From the NCBI GenBank assembly GCA_019261985.1, contig JAFAQY010000065.1, forward strand, positions 1 through 37,016: DNA of 37,016 bases. The letters run 5' to 3'. The notes under the pieces were generated by a model. The model was given only the letters and a program-made list of their open reading frames with translations, searched no databases and had not been told where the DNA came from. Shown here one piece after another: positions 31,955 to 37,016 of this stretch. The position numbers were made by a program, and so were the translations under genes. Position 1 is the first letter of the stretch; the number at the start of each line of letters is the position of its first letter. Source of the stretch: Bryobacterales bacterium (GTDB lineage: Bacteria > Acidobacteriota > Terriglobia > Bryobacterales > Bryobacteraceae).

Positions 31955-32794
31955 ATGAAGTACGAAAAGATTGTCACCCTATTCGATACACCGGAACATG
32001 CCGACGCAGCCAGGCACAACCTGGAGGCCGCCGGCTATGCGGCAAATGAAATCAGCATCATGAATAGCAAGACCCTGAGCAGCGGGGGCACGGCAGTCCG
32101 CGAGCCTGGGCTATGGCACCGGCTCTTCGGCCGTGACATCGAGCGGAACGAAGCGCTTGTATACGGCCGTACGGTTGAATCCGGCGGAGTGGTGCTTACG
32201 CTTCGTGCCCCGGAATCGGAAGTGCCCCGGGCAATGGGAATACTCAATGTCCACAAAGTAGTGGATGTACAGGAGCGCGCCGCGGAACACGGCTTGATCT
32301 CAGGCGCGCCGCAAGCCCCGGCGCCGGGCGCCACGGCCACCGGCGGAATGGGTATGGGCGCGGCGGGTACCCGGGCGGCGGAGAGTGTAGCGACTCCGAT
32401 AGGCCGGGATCAGGTCCTGCGTCTGGCGGAAGAGCAACTGGATGTCGGAAAGCGGCTGGTCCAGGAAGGAACGACACGAATCCGGCGGTTCGTAACGGAA
32501 AAGCCGGTGGAAGCGAAAGTTACTCTGCATGAGGAGCACGCGCAGGTCGTCCGCAGGGCCGTTTCCGATCCCAACTATGTGAAGGACATCGACTGGTCCG
32601 ACAAAACGATTGAAGTGACCGAGACAGCCGAAGAGCCGATTGTCCGCAAGACCGCACACATCGCGGAAGAAGTTGTCGTTTCAAAAGAAGGCACGGACCG
32701 CGAGGAAACCGTGCACGATACGGTGCGGCGTCAACAGATCGAAGTTGAGCGCGGAAGAGGATCTGAGAGGCCCCCTCTAAGGAAAGCCGGATGA
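31955..32794 (+). CDS. DUF2382 protein with N-terminal general-stress-like domain
   Basis: A 279-residue protein. Residues 1-105 match the general stress protein 17M-like fold (IVTLFDTPEHADAARHNLEAAGYAANEISIM.. then LWHRLFG and GGVVLTLRAPESEVPRAMGILNVHKVVDV). A Gly/Ala/Pro linker follows (APAPGATATGGMGMGAAGTRA). Residues 145-270 carry the DUF2382 domain (QVLRLAEEQLDVGKRLVQEGTTRIRRFVTEKPVEAKVTLHEEHAQVVRRAV..IEVTETAEEPIVRKTAHIAEEVVVSKEG). This two-domain layout is known from YsnF-type proteins. A GGAAAACGGAG stretch precedes ATG 31955. A strong hairpin directly after the stop probably marks the transcript end. Confidence 0.88.
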   Translation: MKYEKIVTLFDTPEHADAARHNLEAAGYAANEISIMNSKTLSSGGTAVREPGLWHRLFGRDIERNEALVYGRTVESGGVVLTLRAPESEVPRAMGILNVHKVVDVQERAAEHGLISGAPQAPAPGATATGGMGMGAAGTRAAESVATPIGRDQVLRLAEEQLDVGKRLVQEGTTRIRRFVTEKPVEAKVTLHEEHAQVVRRAVSDPNYVKDIDWSDKTIEVTETAEEPIVRKTAHIAEEVVVSKEGTDREETVHDTVRRQQIEVERGRGSERPPLRKAG

Positions 32795-32805
32795 CGACGA
32801 CGGCG

Positions 32806-32848
32806 GAATTCCTGCCCGGGAAAGATGTTTGTTCCCGGGCGGGAATTC
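32806..32848 (+). terminator. Strong 15-base-pair hairpin after the DUF2382 operon
   Basis: GAATTCCTGCCCGGG (32806-32820) pairs with CCCGGGCGGGAATTC (32834-32848) over a 13-base loop; the single difference is a U-G wobble in RNA. It lies 12 bases after the stop codon. No T-run follows, so it is either a non-canonical terminator or an mRNA 3'-end protector. Confidence 0.55.
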
Positions 32849-32949
32849 TCGCTCTATAGCGCGGGTTCGAGAAGCATTCGTGGGGAACCTCGCGGCATTA
32901 TCCACACCTAAACTTCGGTGGAGGAGGTGGGCGCGCCAGGTGACGGCCG

Positions 32950-33819
32950 ATGATTCATTGGATGTATTTCGTGCCGATTTGGCTGTCTGGTGTTCTCTGC
33001 GTATTGGTCGTCTGCGCGTTCGGAATTACCGGGCTACTCGCGACGCGAAGATGGGTTCCGGCGCTTCATGACTCTCCTGTTGGAAACAATGACATTGTTG
33101 GATACTTTTTGAACACCATTACCGTTCTGTATGGCATTACCCTCGGCCTGCTCACAGTCGGCGACTGGTCCAGCCGGACAGAGACACAGGAGAAGGTTGA
33201 TCACGAAGCCAGCGCGCTAGCGGCCTTTTATCTTGATGTCAGCCATTATCCCGAGCCGCATCGCGAACGCCTGCAAGACGATCTGCGGAAATACATCCGC
33301 GAAGTCATCGACGTGGCTTGGCCGGAACAACAGCGGGGCATTATCCAAACGGGCGACGTGGCGACCATTGCGACTCTTGCCAACGATCTTGCGGACTTTG
33401 AGCCCGCGTCGGAAGAGCAAAAAATCCTGCACCAGGAGACGTATAACAGGTTCAACGAACTGGTAGAGCGACGAAGGTCGCGCTTGTTGGGCGTGAGGGC
33501 GGGCCTTTCAGGCGCCTTGTGGGCGCTGATTTTTATCGGCGCGGCGATTACCATCGCGGTGACGTGGTGCTTTAACGTGCGCAATAGGAGAATGCACCTC
33601 TGGATGACGGTCCTGAGCTCGTCACTGCTCGGGCTGATGATTTTCCTCCTCTCGGCAATGGATCATCCATATTTAGGGCCGATATCGGTGTCTCTCGAAC
33701 CTTTCAAAATTATTTACGAGGATTTGATGAAGCCTGGCGCTAGTGCTCCCGATAATCGCGCGCCCTCAGCAGCGCAAACGCCGGTAAAACCACATCGACA
33801 ACCCGAAAACAACAAGTAG
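32950..33819 (+). CDS. DUF4239 (bestrophin-like) membrane protein
   Basis: A 289-residue inner-membrane protein. Two N-terminal helices (about 5-32 and 50-68) and two later helices (about 185-208 and 214-236) enclose a cytosolic helical region; GNNDIVGYFLNTITVLYGITLGLLTV and the E-rich WSSRTETQEKVDHEASALAAFYLDV are typical of DUF4239. The last 30 residues are Pro/Lys-rich and disordered. Some relatives resemble bestrophin channels, but transport is not shown. The start at 32950 gives a membrane helix at once; an upstream ribosome site is weak. It follows the stress cluster on the same strand, about 100 bases after its terminal hairpin. Confidence 0.8.
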   Translation: MIHWMYFVPIWLSGVLCVLVVCAFGITGLLATRRWVPALHDSPVGNNDIVGYFLNTITVLYGITLGLLTVGDWSSRTETQEKVDHEASALAAFYLDVSHYPEPHRERLQDDLRKYIREVIDVAWPEQQRGIIQTGDVATIATLANDLADFEPASEEQKILHQETYNRFNELVERRRSRLLGVRAGLSGALWALIFIGAAITIAVTWCFNVRNRRMHLWMTVLSSSLLGLMIFLLSAMDHPYLGPISVSLEPFKIIYEDLMKPGASAPDNRAPSAAQTPVKPHRQPENNK

Positions 33820-33837
33820 TAACTAAAATCAAAGCCT

Positions 33838-34071
33838 ATGAACATATTTCGGCGCTCGAAAACAACCACATCGTTAACTGGAGTTGCAACATTGGGTTTA
33901 GCCATAGGAGCCACAGCCGTGGGCGCGCTGGCGATCGGCGCCCTGGCGATCGGCGGTCTCGGCATAGTCCGCCTCCGAATTGGAGACGGCAGGATCGAAA
34001 AGCTGAGTATCGGTGAGTTGACGGTGGACAGGCTCATCCTGCGGGAACGGATTCCTGCCGCGGGAGCTTAG
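33838..34071 (+). CDS. Small Gly/Ala-repeat protein
   Basis: A 77-residue protein with a GALAIGALAIGGLGI repeat (about 28-43), predicted as a membrane helix or short beta-solenoid, then RLRIGDGRIEKLSIGELTVDRLIL in which a similar five-residue rhythm continues. Small proteins of this type are widespread but uncharacterised. It starts 18 bases after the DUF4239 stop, so the two are likely co-expressed. No name is assigned. Confidence 0.65.
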   Translation: MNIFRRSKTTTSLTGVATLGLAIGATAVGALAIGALAIGGLGIVRLRIGDGRIEKLSIGELTVDRLILRERIPAAGA

Positions 34072-34251
34072 CCGATCGCCCGCAGCCTGATTTATTTGCA
34101 AGAAGGTGTAAGCGGCCGCTTCCAGGGGTTTCTGCCGGCGCAATGCCTGTTACCCGATGCGGTTGCCTACCGATCCGCGCGCGCTGTTAGGAATAGGGCA
34201 GTTTATCGAAGCAATTGAGAGTTAGTATCCTCTTCCATCCGAGAACACCGT
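34072..34251. other. Left flank of the CRISPR array, no gene seen
   Basis: These 180 bases lie between the small repeat protein and the first array repeat. No ORF, strong promoter or AT-rich leader is evident. This agrees with this side being the trailer end, though the absence of a leader signature is weak evidence by itself. Confidence 0.4.
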
Positions 34252-37016
34252 GCTTCAATGAGGCCGCGATCAATTCATCGCGGAAATTGAAACAGCTCGC
34301 AGGCCGCAACTCATCGGATCTTGCAGCTTCAATGAGGCCGCGGTGAATTCATCGCGGAAATTTACTACAACGATATCCGCGTTCCGCACGCTGCAAGTGC
34401 TTCAATGAGGCCGCGATGAATTCATCGCGGAAATCGAAGCCAAAGCCAATGCCTTCATGAAGGCCGAGACGCTTCAATGAGGCCGCGATGAATTCATCGC
34501 GGAAATGTCTGGTAATAAACCAGACGCTCTTTTCGTTTTATTCCTTCAATGAGGCCGCGATGAATTCATCGCGGAAATGAACTCCGATGGCGCGACGGAC
34601 TGACGCTGCCGGGCCGCACTTCAATGAGGCCGCGATGAATTCATCGCGGAAATCCCAACTCTTCTGCCGTGTATGCAGGAAGGCCGGCGACTTCAATGAG
34701 GCCGCGATGAATTCATCGCGGAAATTACTTCGACCAGACGCCGGGCCTTGACAAGCTCTTTCACTTCAATGAGGCCGCGATGAATTCATCGCGGAAATCG
34801 CTTTGGCCAAGCCAGATTATCCTGCCTGCGCAGGAACTTCAATGAGGCCGCGATGAATTCATCGCGGAAATCGAGCTATACCGCAATGTCGCGATTTTCG
34901 CCCTCTCGACTTCAATGAGGCCGCGATGAATTCATCGCGGAAATAACTGCCAGGTGTCGGGCTACTAAGGGCGGCAATTTACTTCAATGAGGCCGCGATG
35001 AATTCATCGCGGAAATGCAACAGCGCTTCCTTGCGCGCCCGCTGATTATAGAACTTCAATGAGGCCGCGATGAATTCATCGCGGAAATGTCAGCGATTCA
35101 CGGCAGAATGCCTCATGGTTGTAACTTCAATGAGGCCGCGATGAATTCATCGCGGAAATCCAACGGCTTGATCAATGGCGCGACAGGAAGCCTGAACTTC
35201 AATGAGGCCGCGATGAATTCATCGCGGAAATGAGCTGTGCGGCCTCCGCTGGCGCCGGGTGAATCTACTTCAATGAGGCCGCGATGAATTCATCGCGGAA
35301 ATATCGGAGACCCTATTGAGATCTCCGACCCGGTACGACTTCAATGAGGCCGCGATGAATTCATCGCGGAAATGCGATCTATGGCGCGGAAATCGAGCAG
35401 GCCGAGAAAACTTCAATGAGGCCGCGATGAATTCATCGCGGAAATTCCAAGTACGGCGGAAGGAATCGCGCAAACGGCTACCACTTCAATGAGGCCGCGA
35501 TGAATTCATCGCGGAAATTTACTTCGGCTTTTCTGCCCTGGCGGAGGCCCGCGCACTTCAATGAGGCCGCGATGAATTCATCGCGGAAATGCCAGCCGGG
35601 AACCGGATTAAGCTCGGCGCTGACGTACTTCAATGAGGCCGCGATGAATTCATCGCGGAAATAGTAACACATATTACAGAGTTCTAGCTGAACCCTTCAC
35701 TTCAATGAGGCCGCGATGAATTCATCGCGGAAATGCGGTCCTTGCTGGCCGTGCAGGAATCGATAAGGCAACTTCAATGAGGCCGCGATGAATTCATCGC
35801 GGAAATATTTGCAACATGGACAATACGCTCTACTGGCTGGGATCACTTCAATGAGGCCGCGATGAATTCATCGCGGAAATTCCATTCGCGCCGCGGGCGA
35901 TGGTGCTGGTTATGGCGCACTTCAATGAGGCCGCGATGAATTCATCGCGGAAATCAGGCGCAAACAACACGACCGGAGTGGCCGGCCATACTTCAATGAG
36001 GCCGCGATGAATTCATCGCGGAAATGTCAACGCCCTCCGGCACATCGCCGGGGAAGCTGACAACTTCAATGAGGCCGCGATGAATTCATCGCGGAAATGA
36101 CTTGGACAAGTGGATTGAGCAAAGGAAGAGTTTTTACTTCAATGAGGCCGCGATGAATTCATCGCGGAAATATGCCCAACGTGGCAAGGTCCAACTGAGA
36201 AGGTTCGACTTCAATGAGGCCGCGATGAATTCATCGCGGAAATAACCGGCAGCGCGGCGGGGGATCACGCCGGGGCCGACTACTTCAATGAGGCCGCGAT
36301 GAATTCATCGCGGAAATTTACGATCAGGCCGACGGAGTTTTCCGGCATTCCCTGACTTCAATGAGGCCGCGATGAATTCATCGCGGAAATGGCGTGTTCC
36401 TCAAGGTGCAACTCAGCCAGGAGATGATCACTTCAATGAGGCCGCGATGAATTCATCGCGGAAATACCGCTCGAATTAACGATATACTTTGCGTTGTAAA
36501 GGACTTCAATGAGGCCGCGATGAATTCATCGCGGAAATCACAACAGAACCGACTCCAACCGTTTCAGACTGGCACTTCAATGAGGCCGCGATGAATTCAT
36601 CGCGGAAATAGCGCTGCCTGTTGCGCCATCATTGAGGCTTCGGTACTTCAATGAGGCCGCGATGAATTCATCGCGGAAATTAGAGCGCTGCATGCTCGGC
36701 GATCCTGGCGCATTGCCAACTTCAATGAGGCCGCGATGAATTCATCGCGGAAATGTGGAGGCTCGGCCTTGTGCCGCTTTCCCCGGAGGTCACTTCAATG
36801 AGGCCGCGATGAATTCATCGCGGAAATGATGATAACTGGATGGGCACACTATGCGGATCATCAACTTCAATGAGGCCGCGATGAATTCATCGCGGAAATG
36901 GGCTGAATTGTGTACGTTCCCCGCGGCAGCGGACCACTTCAATGAGGCCGCGATGAATTCATCGCGGAAATGTCGCGATTCACGAGGTTGCCCATCACGA
37001 GGTTGGAACTTCAATG
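34252..37016 (-). CRISPR. CRISPR array, 38 complete repeats plus one cut by the window end
   Basis: The repeat is 36 bases. On the plus strand it begins ACTTCAATGAGG and continues with the palindrome CCGCGATGAATTCATCGCGG and then AAAT. There are 38 full copies (first 34252-34287, last 36936-36971) and a 9-base start at 37008. The 38 spacers are 35-39 bases, mostly 36-37, and I see no duplicates. Repeats 1-5 differ: G at position 1 in repeats 1-4, C in repeat 5, plus internal changes in repeat 1 (C for G at position 20) and repeat 2 (G for A at position 18). Repeats 6-38 are identical. Decay at the left and an ATTGAAG(C/T) 3' end on the minus strand, like the usual type I/III crRNA handle, suggest minus-strand transcription. 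No cas genes are in the window, so the subtype is not assigned. Confidence 0.97.

Noticed and set aside
35270-37014. Minus-strand ORFs with repeated HFRDEFIAASLK units
   Set aside because: They are translations of the CRISPR repeats read through spacers; the periodicity is that of the array, not of a protein.
34252-37016. Assignment of the array to a specific CRISPR subtype
   Set aside because: The repeat end is of a general type I/III kind, but no cas gene is in the window, so a subtype would be a guess.

Overview
The window looks like a chromosomal segment of an Acidobacteriota bacterium, most likely of the Solibacter/Bryobacter lineage. This is inferred from domain content: three secreted proteins end in the domain known from Solibacter proteins (TIGR03437 type), there is an acidobacterial VWFA-related protein, a quinoprotein paired with a DUF6152 protein, and a TolB-like/TPR regulator of a type common in that group. 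The DNA is moderately GC-rich and carries many dispersed palindromic repeats between genes.

Layout. 1-1700: an insertion sequence with an rve/DDE transposase, doubled end repeats and a strongly folded non-coding tail. 1720-4850: dTDP-sugar genes rfbC and rfbB plus a methyltransferase with an extra beta-rich domain. 5052-7136: an RRM RNA-binding protein and a TPR regulator. 7320-11439: two tandem kelch-like secreted paralogues, the 12-codon start of a lost third copy, and a dirigent-like secreted protein. 11507-12303: an IS5-type transposase split by a -1 frameshift at an A6 run. 12468-15331 (minus): dciA, gatC, gatA and a Mn-type superoxide dismutase, with maf divergent. 16063-20592: a zinc-ribbon methyltransferase, a PQQ-type dehydrogenase with DUF6152, then DUF202 and DUF302. 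20848-25312 (mostly minus): rhodanese, a MacB-like ATPase with a MacA-like adaptor but no adjacent permease, and a GT-C-like membrane protein. 25995-33819: VWA protein, Nramp-like transporter, HEIGH zinc peptidase, then an envelope/stress cluster (DUF937-OmpA fusion, two DUF2382 proteins, DUF4239). 34252 to the end: a CRISPR array.

The CRISPR array has 38 complete 36-base repeats, a truncated 39th and 38 spacers of 35-39 bases. No cas gene is visible, so the type cannot be assigned here. Decayed repeats at the left end, together with an ATTGAAG(C/T) repeat end on the minus strand, suggest minus-strand transcription from a leader beyond the right edge.

The most striking observation is a solitary copy of the CRISPR repeat at 20721-20750, 13.5 kb from the array, between the DUF302 and rhodanese genes. 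It matches 28 of 30 bases and is followed by a second hairpin and a T-run. It could be a relic, an off-target integration scar, or the anti-repeat or guide part of an undescribed small RNA.
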